From the NCBI GenBank assembly GCA_024642325.1, contig JAHEBI010000208.1:1-5228 (forward strand): a stretch of DNA of 5,228 bases, written 5' to 3'. This DNA comes from Eudoraea sp. (GTDB lineage: Bacteria > Bacteroidota > Bacteroidia > Flavobacteriales > Flavobacteriaceae). Position numbers and translations under genes: made by a program. Each line of letters opens with the position of its first letter. The stretch's first letter is position 1. Positions 1 through 5,228 of the stretch are shown in pieces. Under the pieces are notes generated by a model. The model saw nothing but the letters and a program-made list of their open reading frames with translations, made no database searches and was not told where the DNA came from.

Positions 1-2
1 GC

Positions 3-497
3 GAGTTTGTAGATAACAACCCTGTATACAACTACATTCAACAGGATGCAAATTTATATGGTGGAGAAATTGGGTTTCATTTTCACCCTCATCCATTAGA
101 TTGGTTACATGTGCAAAGCAGCTTCGAATCGGTCATAGGCAGATTAGATACAGATGATTATTTACCTTTAATCCCTGCTAAAAAACTAAGTAATACCATT
201 CGTTTCGAATTTAATAATTCCAAAAAATGGATAGAACAAAGCAGTGCCTTTATCACACTAAATACCATATTTGAACAAAACAGGGTGGCAACCTTTGAAA
301 CCCCTACTGCGGGTTATAATCTGTTGAATGCGGGGTTGGGAGCTAGTCTAAAACTCTTTAATCAAGAAGTTGAATTGCAATTAACCGCAGTAAATATTTT
401 AAACAAAAATTATATTTCCCATTTATCAAGGCTTAAGGTAGATGATATCTCAAATATTGGAAGAAACATAAGTTTAGGGCTGAGCATCCCACTGTAA
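3..497 (+). CDS. TonB-dependent outer-membrane receptor, C-terminal part (5' end outside window)
   Basis: The frame is open from base 3 to the TAA at 495-497 and gives the last 164 residues; the plug domain and the first barrel strands lie upstream of the window. Receptors of this family import siderophores, metal chelates, vitamins or glycans across the outer membrane using TonB-ExbBD energy. Visible family marks are an ADANLYGGE-like segment (here QQDANLYGGEIGF), a short HPHPLDWLH stretch before a strand, alternating hydrophobic/polar beta-strand pattern throughout, and a near-terminal strand TAVNILNKNYISHLS that matches the usual 'NLFNKxYxDHLS' ending of Bacteroidota receptors. The protein ends in SIPL, with Leu where many barrels end in Phe. 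A GTG at 111 is an internal Val codon, not a start. Substrate cannot be inferred; the histidine-rich FHFHPHP segment is suggestive of metal at most. Confidence 0.85.
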   Translation, partial: EFVDNNPVYNYIQQDANLYGGEIGFHFHPHPLDWLHVQSSFESVIGRLDTDDYLPLIPAKKLSNTIRFEFNNSKKWIEQSSAFITLNTIFEQNRVATFETPTAGYNLLNAGLGASLKLFNQEVELQLTAVNILNKNYISHLSRLKVDDISNIGRNISLGLSIPL

Positions 498-522
498 TAT
501 ATACTGTGTTAGGATTTAATCT

Positions 523-560
523 AAACAACTTAGATATCTATAATAGTTGTTTTCTTTTCT
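523..560 (+). terminator. Candidate intrinsic terminator after the TonB receptor gene
   Basis: An 8-base stem, AAACAACT (523-530) with AGTTGTTT (545-552), encloses a 14-base loop and runs directly into the T-rich stretch TTCTTTTCT. This suits termination of plus-strand transcription arriving from the receptor gene. The right arm and loop lie inside the last codons of the convergent minus-strand gene ending at 530. On the minus strand the hairpin is followed only by TTTAGATT, so it would be weaker there. The stem is AT-rich and the loop is long, hence moderate confidence. Confidence 0.4.
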
Positions 561-823
561 CTCTTAAAAACATAAGTATAGAGCCACATTAAGGTAAAAG
601 AAGGAATGATATCCAAACCAGGTATAATTTCTTCCACAAAGGCAATAAATCCGGCTATTTTTCCTGGATTACCTTTATACATTCTGGTCATTAGCCAACC
701 CGCCAGCGGAGCCCATATCAGATCTGCGAATTCACCAATACCCGGAATCATAAAGGAAAGCATTCCTATACCATCAAAAAGCAGCCCTATTACAAGGCGT
801 TTATATTTTTTCTTTTTGAACAT
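530..823 (-). CDS. Small conserved-type membrane protein of unknown function (97 aa)
   Basis: I cannot name this family. The 97-residue product starts with a basic cap (MFKKKKYKR) and is then mostly hydrophobic. Membrane-compatible segments lie at about residues 10-29, 34-49 and 56-86; the last is broken by acidic residues and prolines. It ends in a basic tail (KREKK). The charge pattern suggests an inner-membrane protein with a cytoplasmic N terminus. An internal two-fold resemblance is visible: IPG at 26-28 and 67-69 is followed in each half by Asp, a hydrophobic helix containing Trp-Leu, then Thr and a terminal aromatic-Lys. The ATG at 821-823 lies 55 bases after the folE stop on the same strand. 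No promoter-like TAnnTTTG element is visible in the gap, so co-transcription with folE is likely. The opposite-strand frame at 606-860 is a shadow; the hydrophobic, family-like composition and the basic ends support this strand. Confidence 0.75.
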   Translation of the reverse strand: MFKKKKYKRLVIGLLFDGIGMLSFMIPGIGEFADLIWAPLAGWLMTRMYKGNPGKIAGFIAFVEEIIPGLDIIPSFTLMWLYTYVFKREKKTTIIDI

Positions 824-878
824 CTGGAATTTATTTAAAGTATCGCATGAGATAATTTAACCTGAATATATTACAAAA

Positions 879-1478
879 TCAAGACAGCTTTGAGCTGATT
901 AATTTTAAGAACTCATTGCGGGTTTCTTCTTTCTGGAATGCTCCCCTGAATCCGGAAGTTGTAGTAACGGAATTCTGCTTTTGCACACCACGCATCATCA
1001 TGCACATATGTGCTGCTTCTATAACCACAGCAACTCCCTGAGGTTTTAAGTTATCATTTATACAGTCAAGAATTTGCTCAGTCAAGCGTTCCTGTACCTG
1101 CAACCGCCGGGCAAAAACATCTACGATCCTTGGTAATTTGCTCAATCCAACAATTTGGCCATTTGGGATATAAGCAATGTGGGCCTTCCCAAAAAAAGGC
1201 AACATATGATGCTCACAAAGAGAATACAATTCAATATCCTTTATAATTACCATTTCGTTATAGGATTCATTAAATATTGCACTTTTCAGGATAGCTGCTG
1301 CATCCTGTTTATACCCCTGCGTTAAAAACAAAATCGCTTTTGCCGCCCGCTCAGGTGTTTTTATTAAGCCGTCACGATGAACGTCCTCTCCTATTTCCTG
1401 GATTATTCCTGAAAAACGCTCTTTTATTTCGTTAGTGATTTCAATGTTGTATTCTTCCAGACTGTTGTACGATGCCAT
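879..1478 (-). CDS. folE: GTP cyclohydrolase I (FolE), EC 3.5.4.16
   Basis: FolE converts GTP and water to 7,8-dihydroneopterin triphosphate and formate, the entry step to folate and a branch point to queuosine-type deazapurines. It is a cytoplasmic zinc enzyme, normally a homodecamer. The 199-residue product carries the full active site. The zinc ligands are Cys88 and His91 in SLCEHHMLPF and Cys159 in AAHMCMMMRGV. Catalytic or substrate residues are His90, Gln129-Glu130 (QVQERLT), His157 and Arg163. These align with E. coli Cys110, His112, His113, Gln151, Glu152, His179, Cys181 and Arg185 at a constant offset of 22. Other family motifs are TPERAAKA at 41-48 and GLSKLPRIVDVFARRLQ at 111-127. 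The N terminus is shorter than E. coli's, as is common for the family. The ATG at 1476-1478 has no clear Shine-Dalgarno sequence. Transcription probably starts from the promoter at 1555-1584 and continues into the small membrane gene downstream. Confidence 0.97.
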   Translation of the reverse strand: MASYNSLEEYNIEITNEIKERFSGIIQEIGEDVHRDGLIKTPERAAKAILFLTQGYKQDAAAILKSAIFNESYNEMVIIKDIELYSLCEHHMLPFFGKAHIAYIPNGQIVGLSKLPRIVDVFARRLQVQERLTEQILDCINDNLKPQGVAVVIEAAHMCMMMRGVQKQNSVTTTSGFRGAFQKEETRNEFLKLISSKLS

Positions 1479-1554
1479 TATAAAAAGGTATAAAACGTGT
1501 GTTTAAAAGTACTTCGAAATTAAAGGTTTCTCTTTTAAAAAAACCAAATTAAAG

Positions 1555-1584
1555 CAAAATTAGTTCAATGAGGGTATTTATCAA
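1555..1584 (-). promoter_or_regulatory. Bacteroidota-type promoter for folE
   Basis: Read on the minus strand, TTG (1584-1582), a 19-base spacer and TAATTTTG (1562-1555) match the Bacteroidota housekeeping consensus of TTG, a spacer of roughly 17-23 bases, and TAnnTTTG. Transcription would begin near base 1548, leaving an untranslated leader of about 70 bases before the folE ATG. No riboswitch-like structure was recognised in that leader. The call rests on consensus matching only. Confidence 0.55.
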
Positions 1585-1591
1585 TTTCTTT

Positions 1592-1623
1592 TTGCTATCA
1601 GATTCCACATCTATTACATTTTG
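1592..1623 (+). promoter_or_regulatory. Weak candidate promoter for lolD
   Basis: On the plus strand TTG (1592-1594) is followed by 20 bases and TACATTTTG (1615-1623). That differs from TAnnTTTG by one extra base. A start near 1629 would give a leader of about 40 bases to the ATG at 1669. It lies back to back with the folE promoter. The imperfect -7 element keeps confidence low. Confidence 0.25.
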
Positions 1624-1668
1624 AAGTGTTGAGGGTATTGTTTACTTTCATGCCCTAATTTTTTATAA

Positions 1669-2331
1669 ATGATTAAGGCCACTAATATCCAAAAATATTT
1701 TGGAGAACTTCAGGTTTTAAAAGGTGTATATCTTAGTATAAGTGCCGGGGAAGTGGTTTCCATCGTAGGCCCTTCAGGTGCCGGTAAAACTACCTTATTA
1801 CAAATTTTAGGAACGCTGGATACCCAGACGAACAAAAAGGAAAGTGAGTTGGAAATAAATGGAATCGATATTACTTCTTTAAGGGATAAAGCGCTTGCGT
1901 CCTTTAGAAATAATCACATCGGATTTATTTTTCAATTCCACCAATTATTACCCGAATTCAATGCCATAGAAAATGTTTGTATCCCGGCTTTTATTAAAAG
2001 AACAGCAAAGGCAGAGGCTGAGGCAAGAGCAAAGGAATTACTAAATTTCCTGGGGCTTTCAAATCGTATTCACCACCGCCCAAACGAGTTGTCAGGTGGT
2101 GAACAACAGCGCGTTGCCGTTGCAAGGGCATTAATAAATAATCCATCCATCATACTTGCAGATGAGCCAAGTGGAAATCTGGATTCCGAAAGTGCAGATA
2201 AACTACACCAACTCTTTTTTCAATTGCGCGATGAATTTGGACAAACTTTTGTTATTGTTACCCATAATGAAGAATTAGCAGATATGGCAGACCGAAAGTT
2301 AACCATGATAGACGGGCAAATTATTAATTAA
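1669..2331 (+). CDS. lolD: ABC transporter ATP-binding protein, LolD type (lipoprotein release)
   Basis: This is the ATPase of a LolCDE/MacB-type ABC system. It hydrolyses ATP on the cytoplasmic face to drive release of outer-membrane lipoproteins from the inner membrane. All nucleotide-binding motifs are present in its 220 residues: Walker A GPSGAGKT (34-41), the Q-loop Gln89 in FQFHQLLPEF, signature LSGGEQQR (141-148), Walker B IILADEP with Asp165-Glu166, D-loop NLDSES (170-175) and H-loop His199 in VTHNEE. The QFHxLLPxF stretch after the Q-loop is characteristic of LolD and separates it from generic MacB or FtsE ATPases. Length is typical. The ATG at 1669 gives a family-like N terminus (MIKATNIQKYFGELQVLKGV). 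No permease gene (lolC/lolE) is adjacent; in Bacteroidota it is often encoded elsewhere. The TIGR02757 gene follows after 70 bases on the same strand. Confidence 0.92.
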   Translation: MIKATNIQKYFGELQVLKGVYLSISAGEVVSIVGPSGAGKTTLLQILGTLDTQTNKKESELEINGIDITSLRDKALASFRNNHIGFIFQFHQLLPEFNAIENVCIPAFIKRTAKAEAEARAKELLNFLGLSNRIHHRPNELSGGEQQRVAVARALINNPSIILADEPSGNLDSESADKLHQLFFQLRDEFGQTFVIVTHNEELADMADRKLTMIDGQIIN

Positions 2332-2401
2332 TGTGACTAAGGAAGGTTTGGGAATTCTTAAAAACCCATTCATCTAAAAGGACCTAATTCAGAAAACACC
2401 C

Positions 2402-3166
2402 GTGAATAGAACTGAGTTAAAAGATTTTTTGGATGCCAAAGTCATTCAATATAACAATTCCCGATTTCTGGAATCAGATCCTATTCAGGTGCCCCATTTT
2501 TTCACTAAAAAAGAAGATATTGAAATCAGTGCCTTTCTCACGTCAACGATTGCCTGGGGCAACCGGAAAAGTATAATCAAAAATGCCCGTTATTTAATGG
2601 ATTTGATGCACAATGACCCTTTTAATTTTGTCATGTACCATAAGGAATCTGATCTGTTAATGCTGAAACCATTTGTTCATCGCACATTTAATGACACGGA
2701 CCTGACGTATTTTATCAAAGCGTTGAAAAATATCTATACACGACACGGAGGATTAGAAGGTGTTTTTAGCCAACATACCACAGAAACCTCTACCCAGCCT
2801 GCAATTACGAGATTCAAGCATATCTTTTTTGATTCAATACACCCAAAAAGAACAACAAAACACATTTCTGATCCCGCCAGAGGTTCTGCTGCAAAACGAA
2901 TAAATATGTTCCTGCGGTGGATGGTTCGTGACAACAGAGCCCATGTAGATTTTGGAATCTGGAATTCCATCTCCCCAGCCATGTTATCCTGCCCGCTTGA
3001 TGTTCATTCAGGAAATGTGGCGCGAAAACTTGGGTTATTAAACAGAAAACAAAATGATTCCAGGGCCGTTATTGAACTTGATGCCCAACTTCGTAAAATG
3101 GATCCTATTGATCCTGTCAAATACGATTTTGCACTATTTGGACTTGGCGTGTTTGAAAAGTTCTAA
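2402..3166 (+). CDS. TIGR02757/DUF2400 family protein, GTG start
   Basis: The 254-residue product matches my recollection of the TIGR02757 (DUF2400) family, a conserved Bacteroidota group of unknown function. Typical blocks are PHFFTKKEDIEISAFL and TIAWGNRKSI near residues 31-58, KRINMFLRWMVR at 165-176, PLDVHSGNVARKLGL at 198-212 and DPVKYDFALFGLGV at 237-250. No signal peptide or membrane segment is visible, so it should be cytoplasmic. The start is GTG at 2402: no ATG, GTG or TTG lies between it and the upstream in-frame stop at 2375-2377, and the resulting MNRTELKDFLDAKV fits the family N terminus. No strong Shine-Dalgarno is seen. The PLDVHxxxVARKLGL block resembles the P(V/L)DxHVxRVxxRLGL segment of HhH-GPD DNA glycosylases, but no catalytic Lys motif was identified. 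With no promoter consensus in the 70-base gap, it is probably co-transcribed with lolD. Confidence 0.88.
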   Translation: MNRTELKDFLDAKVIQYNNSRFLESDPIQVPHFFTKKEDIEISAFLTSTIAWGNRKSIIKNARYLMDLMHNDPFNFVMYHKESDLLMLKPFVHRTFNDTDLTYFIKALKNIYTRHGGLEGVFSQHTTETSTQPAITRFKHIFFDSIHPKRTTKHISDPARGSAAKRINMFLRWMVRDNRAHVDFGIWNSISPAMLSCPLDVHSGNVARKLGLLNRKQNDSRAVIELDAQLRKMDPIDPVKYDFALFGLGVFEKF

Positions 3167-3258
3167 TCTGTATAAAAATCGCCTCCATAAAAACACTTTG
3201 TTATATTTCTAAATGTTTGTTTTTTTTTAAAAAGATTTGGATATTTTTTTACTTAAAG

Positions 3259-3275
3259 TGATTAATTTTTAATCA
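3259..3275. repeat. AT-rich perfect inverted repeat, possible hairpin or operator
   Basis: TGATTAA (3259-3265) and TTAATCA (3269-3275) form a perfect 7-base inverted repeat around TTT. It sits in the 156-base gap between the TIGR02757 stop and the start of the split STAS-like gene, after a stretch rich in T runs. No T tract follows on the plus strand, so it is a poor intrinsic terminator. Its position about 48 bases before the next ATG would also suit an operator. The repeat is certain; its function is not. Confidence 0.35.
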
Positions 3276-3322
3276 TCCCCCACCTATCTGCCGTAGTAAC
3301 CCCTCTCATAATTAAGGATTTC

Positions 3323-3463
3323 ATGGGTAGCTCTTATTCCGCAGAAAAAGAAAAAGATTATCTGCTTATGACGATTTCCGGGGATTATTCCTATTCAGAT
3401 TTTATAAGGTACCCAAAGATCATCAGGAATGAATGTTTAAAGGAAAATTGCATAAGATATTAG
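3323..3463 (+). pseudogene. STAS-like protein, 5' fragment before a -1 frameshift
   Basis: An ATG at 3323, preceded by AAGGA at 3314-3318, opens a 46-codon frame ending at TAG 3461-3463. Its translation has SAEKEKDYLLMTISGDYSY and then DFIRYPKIIRNECLKENC. This is the N-terminal strand-and-helix of a family of small Bacteroidota proteins with a SpoIIAA/STAS-like fold, as I recall it. The rest of the domain lies in the frame that starts at 3433. Joining this frame at the AAG ending at 3442 to the other frame one base back gives a continuous 127-residue protein of normal size. One base is therefore missing, or a -1 slip occurs. The A4 run at 3444-3447 is a plausible site of a lost base. The heptamer TTTAAAG at 3436-3442 is in the correct phase for ribosomal slippage. 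I take mutation or sequencing error as more likely than programmed frameshifting. Confidence 0.65.
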
Positions 3464-3705
3464 TGAATGTAACTCCTGTTAAAAAGAGTGAGATACCCCT
3501 TGTCGAGTTATTTTTCCTTGGAGAACATATTGAAAAAGTCATTAGAGATCATATAAAAATTGCTTTAGTCTGGGATGGTGAAAACCACAATAGATTTTTG
3601 CAGAAAGTAGCCACAAACAGATTGGCATTCATACGTATTTTTGAATCTGTTCAAAATGCGAAGGCCTGGTTAATTGAAGACCGGGAAGATGAAACTTATT
3701 TGTAG
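3433..3705 (+). CDS. STAS-like protein, C-terminal reading frame of the split gene (90 aa)
   Basis: This frame carries most of the domain: a core strand KILVNVTPV, then a linker with the helix ELFFLGEHIEKVI, the strand IKIALVW, then RFLQKVATNRLAFIRIFESVQNAKAWL. That order (strand, FFLGE helix, AVVW strand, FxxxVAxNR, hydrophobic strand, xxEAxxWL) is typical of small cytoplasmic STAS/SpoIIAA-like proteins in Bacteroidota, whose partners are mostly unknown. The ATG at 3433 lies inside the preceding frame and would omit the first strand and helix of the domain, so a 90-residue product would probably not fold normally. That start is likely an artefact of the frameshift. The gene stands alone, converging on the oxidoreductase gene 49 bases downstream. 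No partner such as an anti-sigma kinase is adjacent. Confidence 0.6.
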   Translation: MFKGKLHKILVNVTPVKKSEIPLVELFFLGEHIEKVIRDHIKIALVWDGENHNRFLQKVATNRLAFIRIFESVQNAKAWLIEDREDETYL

Positions 3706-3725
3706 TTCGAATCCAATATCTCCCG

Positions 3726-3742
3726 TTTTATATACTATAAAA
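3726..3742. terminator. AT-only hairpin between convergent genes, possible bidirectional terminator
   Basis: TTTTATA (3726-3732) and TATAAAA (3736-3742) form a perfect 7-base inverted repeat with a 3-base loop. It lies in the 49-base gap between the convergent stops at 3705 and 3755. Placement suits transcription ending from both sides. The stem is entirely A/T and no T tract follows on either strand, so it would be a weak terminator. Confidence 0.3.
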
Positions 3743-3754
3743 GGAAAATCCAGT

Positions 3755-4885
3755 TTAAAGTCCCATAGAATCTAATTTTAATTCAATTTTTGAATTTCCC
3801 GTCGCAATTGATTCATAGATGGCCTTAACAATAATCATATCCCGTTTACCCATTATACCGGGGGCAACATTAGGCGTGTCATTTATAATATGACTCGCAA
3901 AATCATCCATCTGCAATTTTTGCTGGCGTTCATGCGGGAAACTCAAAACGCCGTTGGAAGTTTGACCAGCTAACGGGCCGTATGAACTTGCAGGATTTAA
4001 TTCAAACCAGCCCTTATCACAAGAAGCATACATCCTATTTACATTGGTGTTATGGGATGTCATGATATTACCAAAAGTTCCACCTGGAAATTCGAATTGT
4101 GCCGTGATTGTCTCATCTGTGTCCTTAAAATAATCCGGTCTGGTACTAAATTCCTGTGCGGTAACAGACAAAGGATTTTCTCCTGTTCCATAAATAGCAC
4201 TCTGGATCGCGTAAACCCCCATATTCATTAGGGCTCCCCCCCCGGAAAGTGTTTTATTTAAACGCCATTGGTCCGGATTACCTCCAGACCTGTATGCAGC
4301 TTCTGCAGATATATATTGTACATTACCGAAAACCTTTTCATTCACCAGACGTTTTATTTCTTTTGTGTAAGGTTCTGAATGAAGTCGGTAACCCACGCTT
4401 AATTTAACATTCGCTTTTGCACACGCATTAATTATGGCATCACATTCCTCAATACTTACTGCCATCGGTTTTTCACAAATGACATGTTTCCCTGCCTTGG
4501 CAGCTCTTATGGAAAAATCTGCATGCATGGAATTGGGCAGGACAACGTAAACTATGTCTATTGAATCATTGGATGAGATACTATCAAAATTCTCATAATT
4601 ATAAACATTAGAAGCGGGGATATTATATTTCTCCTGCCAAACCTTTTCTTTTTCAGGAGTTCCGGTTACAATACCGGCCAAATAACATAGCTCACATTCC
4701 ATTAATGAGGGTGCCAGCTGATATGTACTATAGCTTCCCAAACCTACCAATGCCACTCCTAATTTCTTCTTTTCCTGTTTTTGTTCACCCATTGCACGGG
4801 CCCAGGGCATGGCAGTTAACAGAGTAGCTCCGCCTATTCCCCTGGATAGAGTCTTGTTAAACGATCTTCTGGTTAAAGTTTTCAT
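3755..4885 (-). CDS. Tat-exported Gfo/Idh/MocA-family oxidoreductase (glucose-fructose oxidoreductase-like)
   Basis: This is a 376-residue NAD(P)-dependent sugar or cyclitol oxidoreductase whose exact substrate cannot be told. The N terminus is a twin-arginine signal: TRRSFNK (5-11), then a hydrophobic stretch, then an ARA site ending at residue 31, implying periplasmic location with cofactor carried out pre-bound. The Rossmann domain begins at LGVALVGLGSYS (42-53). The catalytic CEKP motif is at 137-140 with Lys139, followed by SVGYRLHSEPY (163-173). The second domain has SGGGALMNMGVYAIQSA (214-230); Tyr225 sits where glucose-fructose oxidoreductase has its catalytic Tyr, while the usual Asp four residues before it is Asn221. 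Length is normal for exported members. A G8 tract (coding strand) encodes the GGG of that motif. The ATG at 4883-4885 is supported by the signal peptide. The gene is a single unit, divergent from the peptidase gene and convergent with the STAS-like gene. Confidence 0.9.
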   Translation of the reverse strand: MKTLTRRSFNKTLSRGIGGATLLTAMPWARAMGEQKQEKKKLGVALVGLGSYSTYQLAPSLMECELCYLAGIVTGTPEKEKVWQEKYNIPASNVYNYENFDSISSNDSIDIVYVVLPNSMHADFSIRAAKAGKHVICEKPMAVSIEECDAIINACAKANVKLSVGYRLHSEPYTKEIKRLVNEKVFGNVQYISAEAAYRSGGNPDQWRLNKTLSGGGALMNMGVYAIQSAIYGTGENPLSVTAQEFSTRPDYFKDTDETITAQFEFPGGTFGNIMTSHNTNVNRMYASCDKGWFELNPASSYGPLAGQTSNGVLSFPHERQQKLQMDDFASHIINDTPNVAPGIMGKRDMIIVKAIYESIATGNSKIELKLDSMGL

Positions 4886-5029
4886 ATTTCCATTTTCAAG
4901 GTGTTCAAATTAACTAATAGCAACTTCCTTCGGAGTCATTATTTAAATTTCTGATTTTTAGCCTGCCTGCAAGACGTTTAAAGATAATAAACAATTTCTA
5001 TTATTTTTTAATCTAACCAATTGGGTAAT

Positions 5030-5037
5030 TATATTTG
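5030..5037 (+). promoter_or_regulatory. Bacteroidota -7 promoter element for the S10-like gene
   Basis: TATATTTG is an exact match to TAnnTTTG and lies 44 bases before the ATG at 5082. A start near 5043 would leave a leader of about 39 bases. No TTG is present at the expected -33 distance, only a T run at about 5004-5009, so the upstream half is imperfect. No matching element was found for the divergent oxidoreductase gene in the same 196-base region. Confidence 0.45.
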
Positions 5038-5081
5038 TCAGCCAAATTCCATATTTTAAAAGTTTCTAAAACCAATCAAAA

Positions 5082-5228
5082 ATGAATAAAATGTTCCTTT
5101 TTTGTTGTTTGATATTATGTTTGAATATCTCATTATCTCAGAGTCGAAAATTACCAATAGACACGGTAGTCACAACCCAACACAGCGTTACAATAAACGG
5201 CACTGCAATTGCATATACCGCAAAAACA
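5082..5228 (+). CDS. Secreted peptidase S10-like protein, N-terminal fragment (runs off window)
   Basis: The first 49 codons are present and the frame remains open at the window end. The start, MNKMFLFCCLILCLNISLSQ, is a Sec signal peptide of Bacteroidota style with Gln near the expected cleavage point, so the protein should be exported. The following segment PIDTVVTTQHSVTINGTAIAYTAKT closely resembles the beginning of mature bacterial S10-family (serine carboxypeptidase-like) proteins, which typically read 'TxHxxxIxGxxIxYTAxxG'. The Ser-Asp-His catalytic residues would lie beyond the window, so activity cannot be judged. The ATG at 5082 is chosen because it gives a complete signal peptide; an ATG three codons later is also possible. 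Confidence 0.65.
   Translation, partial: MNKMFLFCCLILCLNISLSQSRKLPIDTVVTTQHSVTINGTAIAYTAKT

Noticed and set aside
606..860. Open frame of 84 codons on the plus strand
   Set aside because: It lies antisense to the 97-residue membrane protein, has no recognisable domain and no start signals, and its Pro/Ser/Ile-rich composition is typical of a shadow frame.
2332..2401. Possible separate promoter or terminator between lolD and the TIGR02757 gene
   Set aside because: AAGGTTTG at 2343-2350 lacks the leading T of TAnnTTTG and has no -33 partner. The GGTTT/AAACC pairing is only five bases with a long loop and no T tail.
2734..2982. Open frame of 82 codons on the minus strand
   Set aside because: It is entirely within the well-supported TIGR02757/DUF2400 gene on the opposite strand and has no family-like sequence.
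3202..3239. TATATTTC and AAGATTTG as promoter elements for the split STAS-like gene
   Set aside because: Each deviates from the TAnnTTTG consensus at one key base, and neither has a TTG at an acceptable distance.
4886..5081. Promoter for the oxidoreductase gene on the minus strand
   Set aside because: The nearest candidates (TTAATTTG near 4905, TATCTTTA at 4986-4979) each miss a consensus base and lack a properly spaced TTG.
1..5228. Mobile element, CRISPR array, tRNA or rRNA, prophage or defence system
   Set aside because: No transposase or integrase motif, spaced direct repeats, tRNA cloverleaf or defence-type domain was seen on either strand.

Overview
The window is AT-rich bacterial chromosomal DNA. 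It most likely comes from the phylum Bacteroidota, and a flavobacterium-like member fits best. The grounds are the protein types (a TonB-dependent receptor tail, a TIGR02757/DUF2400 protein and a LolD-type ATPase), promoter-like TAnnTTTG elements, and weak or absent Shine-Dalgarno sequences. No genus can be assigned from the sequence alone. I saw no RNA gene, insertion sequence, integrase, CRISPR array or origin. Every gene-free stretch is shorter than 300 bases.

Layout from left to right: (1) bases 3-497 (+) are the last 164 codons of a TonB-dependent outer-membrane receptor, which begins outside the window. (2) A convergent minus-strand pair follows. It is folE (GTP cyclohydrolase I, 1478-879) and, 55 bases downstream, a 97-residue unrecognised membrane protein (823-530), probably one transcription unit. 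(3) A 190-base divergent intergenic region carries a good promoter for folE and a weaker candidate for the plus-strand genes. (4) lolD (1669-2331) and a GTG-started TIGR02757/DUF2400 gene (2402-3166) form a likely two-gene unit. (5) A small STAS-like cytoplasmic protein gene (3323-3705) is split by a -1 frameshift. (6) A convergent minus-strand gene (4885-3755) encodes a Tat-exported Gfo/Idh/MocA-family oxidoreductase. (7) A divergent 196-base region precedes the first 49 codons of a secreted peptidase S10-like protein (5082 to the window end).

The genes do not form a single pathway. The receptor, LolD, the Tat-exported oxidoreductase and the secreted peptidase all concern the cell envelope or periplasm. 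FolE supplies the pterin precursor for folate and related cofactors. The region reads as an ordinary core-genome stretch rather than an island.

The points most worth a second look are the split STAS-like gene, whose two frames overlap at a TTTAAAG slippery-type heptamer; an internal two-fold repeat in the small membrane protein downstream of folE; a G8 tract inside the conserved GGG motif of the oxidoreductase; and an HhH-GPD-like motif in the TIGR02757 protein. I found no convincing new multi-gene system.
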